Origin: Stramenopiles sp. TOSAG23-3 | Taxonomy: Eukaryota; Sar | NCBI GenBank assembly: GCA_900128585.1 | Contig: LT642242.1 | Location: 1 to 28,826, forward strand | Length of the DNA: 28,826 nucleotides | Direction: 5' to 3' | Part shown: piece by piece, positions 8,600 through 17,473 of the stretch | How the letters are laid out: every line of letters starts with the position of its first letter | Numbering within the stretch: position 1 is the first letter of the stretch | The notes under the pieces: generated by a model | The model's input: the letters and a program-made list of their open reading frames with translations, nothing else | Told to the model about the DNA's origin: nothing | Database searches by the model: none | Position numbers and translations under genes: made by a program

Positions 8600-8957
8600 T
8601 GATGAATTTTTTTACCGTTTTTATAATTTATTTTACTTTTTCTTCTTGTTTGTTCATTTACATTTATTATATAGATATTATATAGGTATAATTATAAAGT
8701 ATAAAATATTATATACTAATTTATATATATAAAAGCGTTTCCTTATCCTTTTCCTTTTATAAATGCCTATTTAAAATATAATTGTAATATATTAGAATAC
8801 TCAAACCTTTTCTTCCTCTTCTTCTTCTCTTTTTTTTGTTTTTTTACAAAACACAACAGAAGACGGGCACATCATCTCATAATCATTCACCATCTTTTCT
8901 CTCTTCTTCTCTCTCCTACCTACTTTTATATATACCGTATAAACAGGTATAATAATA

Positions 8958-8969
8958 GGTACCGGTACC
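8958..8969. repeat. GGTACCGGTACC palindrome
   Basis: This is a perfect 12-base palindrome containing TACCGGTA at 8960-8967. It lies in the divergent spacer about 540 bases upstream of the repeat-protein gene. Confidence 0.8.
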
Positions 8970-9126
8970 AGTAAAATAGGAACGCCCACCTCCAATTTAC
9001 TATTAATACCAGTATCATACTGTACCTCCTCATCAGCAGAGGATGTCATTAATAGTTTGTTGTGAAAATACCCGATTGTATTGTCCTGTTATATTATAAT
9101 AAATAGTTATTCATCAAATAATCATA

Positions 9127-9160
9127 TTTCTTCTTCTTCTTTTTTTTTTTTTTTTTTTTT
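9127..9160. repeat. TTC run followed by poly-T tract
   Basis: A short TTC run leads into 21 consecutive T at 9140-9160, followed by CTCC-rich pyrimidine sequence to about 9215. Confidence 0.85.
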
Positions 9161-9500
9161 CTCCTCCCTCCTCCTCTCTTCTTACTTCTTCTATCTCTTC
9201 TTCTTCTCCTCTCGGCGGCGGGGTGGGGGGTGCTTATTATCTATCCATTTCGTTTCCTACTATTAATGAGAATTATGGAAGTATGATGAATGGTTTTGTT
9301 TAATTATATAAAATAACATCATTCATATACACGTGTTTGCCATTAGAAGTCCCTGGCGTACAATTATAAACGCACACCTCCCCCTAACAGATTCACAGAA
9401 GGAAAACAAAAGGAGAGCCCAGGTCTGGTCTAGGCACGCGTGCACCGTGTAGTATCAACGGCCAAATTACAGTTACGCTCCAGACAAGTTTGTGCAAACG

Positions 9501-11711
9501 ATGCTCCGTCCAACCTCTTCCAGCAATTTTGGCGCTCTTCCCGCTGGTAGTAATCGGTTGACTCAGTCAGCGCCACAACTTATGGACACGATGGATTTGT
9601 TTAGTCAGCTGGACGAGTTGCACGCGGAAGCAAAGGCCAAGGGGAAATTCAAGGCGTCAAAGTCGCTTCGATCTGCAGCGTCAAAGAAAAATAGACAGCT
9701 TCCTTGGGGGGCCACCGACGGAGAGTTAGCGTGGCGGGGGGTCGAGGAGACAACTGCAAAAACGAACAAAACTATAAAAAGGGTCCGCGCAACAACTTCG
9801 GAAGGCCGCCAAAGGCTTAAGTATCATATGAAGAAACAAAATATCATGAACAATAGAATAAAGCGTGAAAGGGTAGCGAGTAGAAAAAATGCTAAGCTTC
9901 GGAGGAAGAAGCTGCAGCAAGCGGCCCAAGATGCCCTGTTCGAAAATTCCGCTGTCCGGCCGTCTGCAAACGAGCGGGCGGGGCTGGAAGGGAAAGAACT
10001 AAAGAATTGGCACATGTACATGGGGGTTCACTGTAAGATAATAAAGGATGCAAAGCCGGCGACGAAAACTAGGCTGGCAAAGCACGTTCGCCGGCAGCGC
10101 AAGGAAATTAAACAGAAAAAAGCAGCGGTGCAGAAGAGTACGTCCGGAAACGATGGGGGGCTTGGTGGGCCGAAATTGTTGTGGTGGAAAAAACAAAGAG
10201 CCCTACACGACCGTGTCGTTGGAGGTGCCAGGGCCCGGGTCAGCATGACCCTCCCTAAACACGTGCGAGAGGAAATAAGAACAAACGAAAAGAAGTTAGA
10301 GAAAAAATACAAAAATTGGAAACTGGAAGACGGGGGGCTGGAGGGTAGCGCGAAGATCCACTGGGACCACATGCGTGAACTGCACGATCGGGTCGTTGGG
10401 AGTGCAAAAGCATCCGTGGACCAGAAATTGCCCAAGCATGTTCAAGGGTATCGCGATTACCTTGCAAAAGAAAGAAAACGCCCCAAAACTGCGTCTCTTC
10501 ACGAAAAAATGCTCAAGGAAATGCACGAAAAGGTCATTGCAGGGGCCACCGTGCTAGTAGATAGCAAGTTAGACAAGTACACCAAAGGGCTCAGAGCGAT
10601 TAGAAGGAAGAAGTCGAAAGCAAAATTCAAAAATTTTGACCCCAACGATGGAGGGCTAACTGGGAAAGAGAGAATGCACTGGAAGCTACTGAAGAAGCAG
10701 CAGTACAAATTGGTTGCGAACGTAAGCCCGAAAATCGAGAACCGGCTACCGAAGCATGTAGTGAAACGAGGGAAAGAGTTACAACGGAAACTGAAAGCGA
10801 AATGGTCAAACACGACTCTGGACGACGGGGGTTTACATGGGAAAGAAAAGGCACACTGGCACGTTATGCGGAGTTTGCACGATCGCGTGGTAGGATCGGC
10901 GGTTGCGTCTGTGAGCATAAAACACGAAAAACACGTTGAAGCCTACCGTGACCACATGAAGAAAAAGAGCAGGGAGAAATGGAAACATGTTGACAATGCC
11001 GGCCTAAGTGGAAAGGAACTCAAACATTGGAAAATTATGCTAGAATCTCACAATAAAGTCGTTGAAGGAGCGAAAGTATTGGTGGAAGCAAAGTTGGACC
11101 CTCATTTGCGGCGAATGCGAAACCTTGCTAAAACGAAGCTAAACAAAAAGATAAAGGGCCGGCAACCAAACGATGGCGGCCTTGAAGGAAAGGAGTTGGA
11201 GCACTGGAAAATAATGAGGGGGCTACACGACGAAATCGTTGGCACTGCAAAGTCGGCCGTACAAACACAGCACGAACCCCACGTTCTCCGTTATAGTGAG
11301 CACGTCCAAGGTAAATCGAAACTAAAATACGATAAGATGACGGACGACGATGGACTTTTGACAGGCCCAGAGCTAGACTGGTGGGTTAAACAACGGAGAG
11401 TGCATGACGCCATCGTCGGCAAAGCAAAGACTAGCGTTGACTGTTGGCAGGGCGGCAAGCCGAAAACGGAGAATGAACTGCTGGCTTTCCCACGACGAGT
11501 TTTAAGCAACGAGGAAAAGTGGAAATTGCAACGAAAACAGGAGCGCGTGGACGAAGAAGTGAGAGAGAATAATTTGAAGAAGGCACTGTTGGTGGTGGAT
11601 GAAATGAAAAGGGAGCACGGAAATCTTCTTAGCGAAGAAATTGAAACAGAGCTTGAAAGACAAAAAGATGTTCTGATGAGCGATGCTATCGCAAAGGACG
11701 GACTCCCCTGA
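9501..11711 (+). CDS. basic protein of nine approx. 59-residue tandem repeats, unknown
   Basis: The frame is open from a GTG at 9492, but the first ATG is at 9501, giving 736 residues. After a Ser-rich start and a Lys/Arg-rich helical segment (85-145), residues 159-649 consist of nine repeats with lengths of 59, 59, 53, 53, 59, 58, 58, 59 and about 33. The core signature is DGGLxGKExxHW, then LHDxVVGxAK and KLxKHV, ending in a Lys/Arg-rich linker. Repeat 4 has lost the GGL and HW elements and repeat 9 ends early. The last 90 residues are a charged coiled-coil-like helix. There is no signal peptide or membrane segment. The high Lys/Arg content suggests binding to nucleic acid or an acidic polymer such as microtubules, but I recognise no family and the function is open. 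Confidence 0.85.
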   Translation: MLRPTSSSNFGALPAGSNRLTQSAPQLMDTMDLFSQLDELHAEAKAKGKFKASKSLRSAASKKNRQLPWGATDGELAWRGVEETTAKTNKTIKRVRATTSEGRQRLKYHMKKQNIMNNRIKRERVASRKNAKLRRKKLQQAAQDALFENSAVRPSANERAGLEGKELKNWHMYMGVHCKIIKDAKPATKTRLAKHVRRQRKEIKQKKAAVQKSTSGNDGGLGGPKLLWWKKQRALHDRVVGGARARVSMTLPKHVREEIRTNEKKLEKKYKNWKLEDGGLEGSAKIHWDHMRELHDRVVGSAKASVDQKLPKHVQGYRDYLAKERKRPKTASLHEKMLKEMHEKVIAGATVLVDSKLDKYTKGLRAIRRKKSKAKFKNFDPNDGGLTGKERMHWKLLKKQQYKLVANVSPKIENRLPKHVVKRGKELQRKLKAKWSNTTLDDGGLHGKEKAHWHVMRSLHDRVVGSAVASVSIKHEKHVEAYRDHMKKKSREKWKHVDNAGLSGKELKHWKIMLESHNKVVEGAKVLVEAKLDPHLRRMRNLAKTKLNKKIKGRQPNDGGLEGKELEHWKIMRGLHDEIVGTAKSAVQTQHEPHVLRYSEHVQGKSKLKYDKMTDDDGLLTGPELDWWVKQRRVHDAIVGKAKTSVDCWQGGKPKTENELLAFPRRVLSNEEKWKLQRKQERVDEEVRENNLKKALLVVDEMKREHGNLLSEEIETELERQKDVLMSDAIAKDGLP
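9975..11447 (+). repeat. nine-unit protein-coding tandem repeat
   Basis: Unit starts by codon are 9975, 10152, 10329, 10488, 10647, 10824, 10998, 11172 and 11349. Units are conserved at protein level but clearly diverged in DNA, so the array is old and not a recent slippage product. Confidence 0.85.
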
Positions 11712-12106
11712 GGGGATTCGAGAGGTAAACTTCGTGCGATGTAATAATTTTCACTTTAAGAAAAAAGCTTATATACTACTCTAAAAACAAGAAAATTGGC
11801 TGTTACTTAAATTAATTTTCTTAAAACAAAAAAAAATAATTATAGTAACCATCAATGAGGTGAAATTACAGAACCAAGTTAGGATTAGGGTACGACGAAG
11901 CTAAATTTAATTACTTATATAAATAACAGCCAATTTTCTTGTTTTTATAGTATAGTATGTTTTAAGACTCTCATTTTAAATCAAATACTACTTCAAATCC
12001 AACCCTAATCCTATCTCGATTTTTTAATTTCAGTTTGCAGTACATTAATTTTATGATAACTTACTTTAAATAACAGCCAATTTTTTTGTTTTTAATTCTC
12101 TGGAAA
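11712..12106. other. convergent AT-rich spacer with inverted repeats
   Basis: This lies between the 3' ends of the repeat-protein and exchanger genes. No gene is visible. It holds three copies of a 24-base element containing AACAGCCAATTTT or its complement, and a 12-base inverted pair TAGGATTAGGGT (11880-11891 and 12002-12013). Confidence 0.6.
11782..11947. repeat. 24-bp perfect inverted repeat in convergent spacer
   Basis: Positions 11782-11805 and 11924-11947 are exact reverse complements (core TTGGCTGTTA / TAACAGCCAA) with a 118-base interval. A third copy at 12071-12094 has the orientation of the second with one mismatch and lies 13 bases from the exchanger stop codon. Transcripts from either side would carry it in the 3' UTR. 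Confidence 0.8.
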
Positions 12107-14536
12107 TCATATTACGCTGTACGCCCGAAGCAGGTCTTGGGCAACAAAGACCACGTACAGGCCAAACATAACAAGTCCCAACGCCTTAGACATCACGTAC
12201 TTACATGCAATGATCGTGCCAATCACCGATATAAGCATTAGGATGAGGATGACCAAGGAAGTGAACAAGTCACCATCGGGGCTCAATTTGTATGGTTCGT
12301 TGAACGCAATCAGTGCCAGGCACCACGGAAGGGGTAACCCGACGGTAACATCAAATATATTACTCCCTATTGAGCTCGAAACGGCCATATCACCGTGGCC
12401 CTGTCGAGCAACAATAACGCTGGATATCAAGTCAGGCACACTCGTGCCGGCAGCCAACAGGGTCAAGCCCATAACATTTTGCGGTATTCCAGCAAAATCC
12501 CCAAAGATGGTTGCGGACCATACCATAAAGTATGAATACATACCGATCCAAACAATGGAAAGCACGAAAGACACCATGTACAACTTTTCCCAGCCTTTTC
12601 CCCAGCGCACGTCTGGAACGGTAAAGTAGAGCAAAGCATTCAACGGCAGCAGGATAAAGTACATAACCCTATCCGCTGTGCCGTCTGGCATTGCTAGGCT
12701 TACGCCTTCTTCTTCGGCTTCTTCTTGGTCAGCCTTCTCGTGTTCGGTGGCATGCTCGAGGCGCAAGTCTTCTGACATCTCGTGTGTGTAGACGATCGTG
12801 GAGCGATACCATACTTTAAAATCTTCCTTTGTGACTTTTTGATTGTCGCTCCCGAACAATTCTAGCCCGTGGGCAATTTCGTCGTCCGTAAAGTCACGCT
12901 CATTAATGTGTAACTTTTGCAACACCTCTTTGAAGTGAGACGCCTCCATGTAGCCTTGTTTTTCCGTATCAATGTCGTTAAATACGTCATCCATTTTGCT
13001 CTCAACAATTTTTTCTGCTGCGCTGTACCAAACTTTGAACTCATCGTAAGAAATCTGCCCTTCGCCTCCCGCGGCCTCAGAGGTATCTGACGTCATATCC
13101 TTCAGCGCGGCGTTGACGGTGTCCTCGCTCTGTGCTTTGCCCATTAATTTTTCCAGCAGTTTTCCGAGGCCAGTTTTGTCGATGAAACCATTATCGTTGG
13201 TATCGAACTGGTCGAATGTTTCCTTGACGTTTCCAAGATACCCCGCAATGGCCTGGACTTGCACTTTTCCTTTGGCGCCGTCCTGTTTTCCCATAAGAAT
13301 ATCCAGAATACCGACACGAAATCGAACTGCGACGCGAGTCCGCGATTCCTTCCTGCGCCTGTCACGAAACGAAAGGCCGGAGTTGCCCCCGTGGGTAGAC
13401 ACTAAATCGTCGTTGGTAAATCTTCTTTCTTTCGTGCCGTTTTCTGGGTCTTCTTCCGTTTTAGATGGTGTCAATTTGGCCGTTTTATACTTCATAGAAG
13501 CCACCTTCGCGTCGAATTTACCCTTCAATGTTTCGTTGTACTTCATCAAAAGGACATATCCAAAGTATAAACCCAATTGGATCGCAGCTTCCCACCATAG
13601 AATCATCCTCCCCCCCGACCCATCATGCCAGTTGTTGTAAAACATGGCTAGGGTAAGCAGAGTTATGGTGTAGTATATACTGTCCCTTGTTAAGGGCCAG
13701 CCGGTCAAAGCCAGCGGTTCTTTCGAAAAGAATGCGCACATACCGATGACAAAAAGTACGTTGAAAACGGCAGAGCCTACGATGGTACTGAAACCAACGT
13801 CGCTTCGGGCAATGAAGACCCCAATCGCAGAGGTGAACAACTCGGGAGCAGACCCACCGGCCGCCATCAGTGTCGCTCCGGCAACATCATCCGAAACGTC
13901 CAGCTTTTCAGCCATAACCTCGAGTGATGGGACAAAGTACTCATCGCATATTACTGCCAGACCGCAAAACATATAACACAGTAGCATGATGTACAGGATG
14001 ACTCCACCGCCGAACCCATCTGCGCCCATACTTGGGTACGAGCTCATATCTGAGCACTTTTTCTTCAGGAACGTGCTTTCGCCGTCGGTCTCTGCCGCTG
14101 CCCTCCAATAGGTTAGGCACTCGACGTACGGCCCTCCTGTCATTACTGTGTCGAAACATTTGTCCCCTTCGCCACCTTCGAGCGCTGTGCAGTCTTTGTG
14201 GTCTCCAGTGGTGGATGCACTGGAGCAGCACTTCCACCAAGTCTTCAGCACATCGTCGGAAGTTGGTATTGAACAACAGAACGTGCTTGTGTTTGCCGTC
14301 GTCAGAGCTCGGGAGGGCAGGATACTCTCTGCACTCCGGGGTCGGAAAGTGCTCCATGGTGCGAAGTAAGCGACCAATGTTATCATTATTGCCGCTTTAA
14401 ACATTACTCGGACTTTCAGTTTGATTGAAAGCGGGGACACCGTCTTTCGATCAAGAGAGAAAGGAGAGCTGCTTTTCGAGTGGCTCAACGGAGTGAGCGC
14501 CTTTCGCAGCTGACTGCGTCGGTAGGAAGACTGCAT
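12107..14536 (-). CDS. K+-dependent Na+/Ca2+ exchanger (NCKX/SLC24-like) with EF-hand loop
   Basis: The frame is open from a GTG at 14584, but the first ATG is at 14536, giving 809 residues. A hydrophobic segment at 44-62 (signal peptide or anchor) leads to an ectodomain with eight cysteines at 87-161, including two CC pairs. The first exchanger half has CDEYFVPSLEV and the alpha-1 repeat GATLMAAGGSAPELF (220-234, Glu232). The second has alpha-2 GLTLLAAGTSVPDL (690-703, Asp702) and SNIFD (Asp729). In NCKX2 the equivalent residues (E188, D548, D575) bind the ions, and the last marks potassium dependence; all three are kept. The cytosolic loop (about 334-624) has four EF-hand-like segments in two pairs. 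The best loops, DTNDNGFIDKTG (445-456) and DTEKQGYMEASH (523-534), lack the position-12 Glu. Calcium export or organelle loading with calcium feedback is the likely role. An EF-hand loop is also known from plant NCL exchangers. Confidence 0.9.
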   Translation of the reverse strand: MQSSYRRSQLRKALTPLSHSKSSSPFSLDRKTVSPLSIKLKVRVMFKAAIMITLVAYFAPWSTFRPRSAESILPSRALTTANTSTFCCSIPTSDDVLKTWWKCCSSASTTGDHKDCTALEGGEGDKCFDTVMTGGPYVECLTYWRAAAETDGESTFLKKKCSDMSSYPSMGADGFGGGVILYIMLLCYMFCGLAVICDEYFVPSLEVMAEKLDVSDDVAGATLMAAGGSAPELFTSAIGVFIARSDVGFSTIVGSAVFNVLFVIGMCAFFSKEPLALTGWPLTRDSIYYTITLLTLAMFYNNWHDGSGGRMILWWEAAIQLGLYFGYVLLMKYNETLKGKFDAKVASMKYKTAKLTPSKTEEDPENGTKERRFTNDDLVSTHGGNSGLSFRDRRRKESRTRVAVRFRVGILDILMGKQDGAKGKVQVQAIAGYLGNVKETFDQFDTNDNGFIDKTGLGKLLEKLMGKAQSEDTVNAALKDMTSDTSEAAGGEGQISYDEFKVWYSAAEKIVESKMDDVFNDIDTEKQGYMEASHFKEVLQKLHINERDFTDDEIAHGLELFGSDNQKVTKEDFKVWYRSTIVYTHEMSEDLRLEHATEHEKADQEEAEEEGVSLAMPDGTADRVMYFILLPLNALLYFTVPDVRWGKGWEKLYMVSFVLSIVWIGMYSYFMVWSATIFGDFAGIPQNVMGLTLLAAGTSVPDLISSVIVARQGHGDMAVSSSIGSNIFDVTVGLPLPWCLALIAFNEPYKLSPDGDLFTSLVILILMLISVIGTIIACKYVMSKALGLVMFGLYVVFVAQDLLRAYSVI

Positions 14537-14784
14537 AACTGTGCTTTTTCTGTTGTTGTATTTACCAGGTATAAGCTCCGCCACTTCACTTCGAACTCGA
14601 CAATTGTTTTTGCGGACGAAAGGTGAGGATTTATCCGTCGTGAATTGTTAACAGTGGGTTCCCTTGAGCCACAGAGATATACGTTCCTAACGAGAAGAGG
14701 CGAACCGCAGTTTGATAATCAAAAACAAGAGGAGAGGAGGAGGAGAACAACACAACAACAACGAGAAGCAGAATCCGAGTACCA

Positions 14785-14813
14785 TACCGGTATAATAATA
14801 TTATAATACCGGT
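14785..14813. repeat. 28-base near-palindrome ending in ACCGGT
   Basis: ACCGGTAT at its left end and ATACCGGT at its right end flank ATAATATTAT, itself palindromic. TACCGGTA occurs at 14785-14792. Confidence 0.75.
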
Positions 14814-14973
14814 GCCGGCCACTCCTCCCGAATAATGGCTCCGTGTTGTGCCCTACTATAATACTGTTACGCCATCCCACGTTGTTAGCAGTTCGGTGGT
14901 GGTGGTTGATGGACTCGGAATGGACAGGACAGACTGGACAGACTTCGCTCCACACACCCTATACACGTATTAA

Positions 14974-14993
14974 TACCGGTACCGGTACCGGTA
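14974..14993. repeat. tandem palindrome of TACCGG units
   Basis: Three TACCGG units plus TA make a perfect 20-base palindrome holding three overlapping TACCGGTA octamers. It follows GTATTAA, another AT palindrome seen beside other copies. Confidence 0.85.
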
Positions 14994-15692
14994 CAAAAAA
15001 TAAGATTAGGATCGCATTTAATTCGGCTGTTGTTTACTTAAAATCCTACGTACTGTCTATATAAATATATATAATAGAAGACTAATACCTAATTAGCAAG
15101 AGGAACACTACGACATAAATGTATTATACTATAATAAATTGTATTTTTATACCTATCATCAGTAAAAAATAAAAAAACTGAAAATTGCACTGCACTGTGT
15201 ACTGTGAAATGTAAATGTGAAAATGTAAAATAATACCTCCAACTCTCTTGAACAACAGCTTGTGTCTGGAGTCTTTTTTCATTATTATATATAAAAATAG
15301 TATAGACTATTAACACAGCATTAAAAAAATCCAAAAAACAAATGTATTATTTTATTATCCGTTTCGTCGATTAAAATACCTCAATCCTGTGTTGATATTA
15401 AAATTATTTAAAATCAAGAAAGCCAGGAGGAAGAAGAAAGAAGGCAGCAAGAAAGAATAATAATAATGCGTTGAGAATTTTGTAATAGTATAATATATTA
15501 TCCGATTTGATTATTGAGGGAAATACATATAGGTTATATAATATAGATGTTTGTTTAAAAGAGAAATAAGAAGGTTTCAAGAAGAGCTAGTAGATTTTTT
15601 CACAAGAAAATCCATTACAATCTTGATTGAATCACATTTCTTTGTAGTTTTCTGTGCAATAACCACCGGCTTTAGCAAACGAATAACTAGAA

Positions 15693-17033
15693 ATGTCAGA
15701 GTCTTCTCCGGCGACGGAGGGAAAAAGTCAAATGCTACCTTCCGCTTTGAACGAGTCGACCTTTATTACTGCGTTGGATAAACAGGCGAGGGGGGGCGCC
15801 CCAGGTGAGGAAGATGAAAAGTACGTCCCGGGGGGGCTGGATCGTGTCAACGATTTGCACGGGAAAGTTACCCACATCGTCCACAACTTGTCGGACAAAC
15901 TAGGATTGGTCCTGAAAAAGCAGGAAAAGGACTTTTTGTCCGCCTACCGTGCCCATATGTACAATGTACAGAAGGAGCTTCAGAACCTACGCTCAAAAGT
16001 CGATGAAGCAGAGCTTGCGATGAAGAAGGATGCCAAAATTGTAGGGCTTCAAAAAGAGCGCAATTGGTTTCGAAAAGAAGCACTTCGCTTAGACGCGTTT
16101 GCAACCAACATCAAGAAGGACTTAAAATTCATGCGCGAAAAACTTTTGACTATCGAAGAGGACAGAAACTGGCTCGAGAAACAGTTGAAGGCGTCGAAGA
16201 AACAGAACAAACTTCTCCGTGCTGAATTGGAAATTCGACTTAGCTCGACACCTGTACATACGCCCATGGATGATCCCCGGGCAATGTCGCCAATGTTTCC
16301 TCCGACACGACAAAGCGGCCGTTCGATGACGGCAACCCCGAGCATGGGTATGCGCGGGCCGATAGTAGGCGATGCCAACAGGAATTCAGGGATGCACCGA
16401 AGTAAGTCACAAAAGCCAAAGGCCTCTGCCAAAATAATTGCAGAAAACAAAGACCTAAAGGAAAACGTGAGGATGCTAAAGCGGCAGTTGAAGGTAGCGC
16501 AGAATGAATTGATTAATTTGCACGCAGCGACGGTGGAGCAAGACAACGAGAAGTCGGATTTGGAAGAGTTATTTTTACGGTGCGTAGACACGGTAAAACG
16601 GGATGTGGAAAGGAGAAAGGCGGAGCCGTCCACCGGGTTTAAAGCTACTCGCACGAAACGCCAACAAGAGGGAGGGCACAATTCCTTGGGGCGCGTATCG
16701 CCGCCTGTGAAACTGAGCCAATTTACAGCACCAGATAGACGCCGCGTAGTTGAAGAACTGTTGTCCCAGGATGAAGTTCTGGCGTATTTGTACGATGCCT
16801 TGTTCCCCCCAAGTGAAGAAGAAGAAGTAGGGATGGAAGGGTCAAATATGGAGTATGAAGGTGAGGAGTACAACGAATCAATGGGTCAAGCAGGCGACTA
16901 CGTGAATGGAGAACCTCTTCGAGTCCCCACCTCGACTACTGCTACGAGTAATGCAGGAGAGCAGGCACCTACTCTGAAATTGGACCCCCAGATAAAGGAG
17001 TATTTGAGAAACGTTAGGCACTCAACGATGTAA
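15693..17033 (+). CDS. coiled-coil protein, possibly cytoskeletal or ciliary
   Basis: The 446-residue product starts at an ATG in AAAATGT context and has no signal peptide or membrane segment. Residues 55-185 form a dense charged helix with a distinctive conserved-looking block (KDFLSAYRAHMYNVQKEL, then KERNWFRKEALRLD, EEDRNWLEKQLK and KKQNKLLRAELE). A Pro/Met/Ser-rich linker (188-245) separates it from a second coiled coil (250-315). After a further linker, 345-370 forms a short helix (RRRVVEELLSQDEVLAYLYDAL), followed by an acidic tail. The regular NW/WF-containing helix resembles coiled-coil proteins of basal bodies and axonemes, but I cannot name the family. The nearby TTL-like gene fits a microtubule theme without proving it. 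Confidence 0.8.
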   Translation: MSESSPATEGKSQMLPSALNESTFITALDKQARGGAPGEEDEKYVPGGLDRVNDLHGKVTHIVHNLSDKLGLVLKKQEKDFLSAYRAHMYNVQKELQNLRSKVDEAELAMKKDAKIVGLQKERNWFRKEALRLDAFATNIKKDLKFMREKLLTIEEDRNWLEKQLKASKKQNKLLRAELEIRLSSTPVHTPMDDPRAMSPMFPPTRQSGRSMTATPSMGMRGPIVGDANRNSGMHRSKSQKPKASAKIIAENKDLKENVRMLKRQLKVAQNELINLHAATVEQDNEKSDLEELFLRCVDTVKRDVERRKAEPSTGFKATRTKRQQEGGHNSLGRVSPPVKLSQFTAPDRRRVVEELLSQDEVLAYLYDALFPPSEEEEVGMEGSNMEYEGEEYNESMGQAGDYVNGEPLRVPTSTTATSNAGEQAPTLKLDPQIKEYLRNVRHSTM

Positions 17034-17473
17034 AGTTGGCGGGCAGTGCGCGATGCGATAATTTTTTACGTCAGAGGGAGCGCCCATACAGAGAAGACGC
17101 TAAAATGGGAAAACTCTACGAGATATACACACACATTTGAAGAAAATTTCTGTTCCTTATGAACCGCGAAAATGGTTTTTAAAGTTTCAAATCAAATACT
17201 TACGAGAAGTAATACACACTATAAATACTATATTTCATTAGTTTTTTTTATAATTTGTTTTTTAAAAAGCGAACAAAAAAGTGGCTGTTATATAATTTGT
17301 TTTTTAAAGTATCATATGTTTATCTATGATATGGCATATGATATGAGTGAGACATCGGACGAGGAAGTTGACTACAGGTCATTTGCAAGCATTGCCAATC
17401 CACCTCAAAGATCCCACCCCCTTGTCGCCAAAGATCGGGCTGGGGGCGAGGGGGGAGAAGAGGGGGGCGGTCG
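17034..17473. other. convergent spacer with 18-base direct repeat
   Basis: This lies between the 3' ends of the coiled-coil and TTL-like genes. TATAATTTGTTTTTTAAA occurs exactly at 17249-17266 and 17291-17308. GGCTGTTA at 17283-17290 matches the core of the element at 11782. The right end near the TTL stop is purine/G-rich on the plus strand. No gene is supported. Confidence 0.55.
17249..17308. repeat. 18-base direct repeat pair
   Basis: Two exact copies of TATAATTTGTTTTTTAAA are offset by 42 bases. The sequence is AT-rich and could arise by slippage. Confidence 0.7.

Larger units (their letters stand above)
8031..9500. promoter_or_regulatory. divergent AT-rich spacer, microsatellites and palindromes
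   Basis: This 1.47 kb spacer lies between outward-reading genes and holds no credible gene. It contains AAG runs (8211-8255), an AGAGAGAA tandem (8543-8599), very AT-rich DNA (8600-8800), TTC runs near 8805-8830 and a TTC/poly-T tract (9127-9160). Palindromes lie at 8346-8381 and 8958-8969. Short frames here encode only Lys/Arg/Glu or Phe/Ser homopolymer-like peptides. Confidence 0.6.
14537..15692. promoter_or_regulatory. divergent spacer between exchanger and coiled-coil genes
   Basis: No credible gene lies here. A 28-base near-palindrome (14786-14813) and a tandem TACCGG palindrome (14974-14993) are present. The right half is very AT-rich. GGCTGTT at 15025-15031, followed by ACTTAAA, resembles the element repeated at 11782-12094. 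Confidence 0.55.

Noticed and set aside
8543-9160. CRISPR-like or structured repeat array
   Set aside because: These are simple microsatellites without unique spacers, in a eukaryotic setting.
8190-9266. Short frames encoding Lys/Arg/Glu or Phe/Ser runs
   Set aside because: They are translations of microsatellites and have no gene-like composition.
9492-9500. GTG start for the repeat protein
   Set aside because: This is eukaryotic DNA; the ATG three codons further in is the credible start.
11879-12013. Telomere-like TTAGGATTAGGG
   Set aside because: It is only one and a half imperfect units as an inverted pair inside a gene spacer, with no array.
14537-14584. GTG start for the exchanger
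   Set aside because: The same reason applies; the first ATG is at 14536 and nothing in the extra 16 residues is needed.
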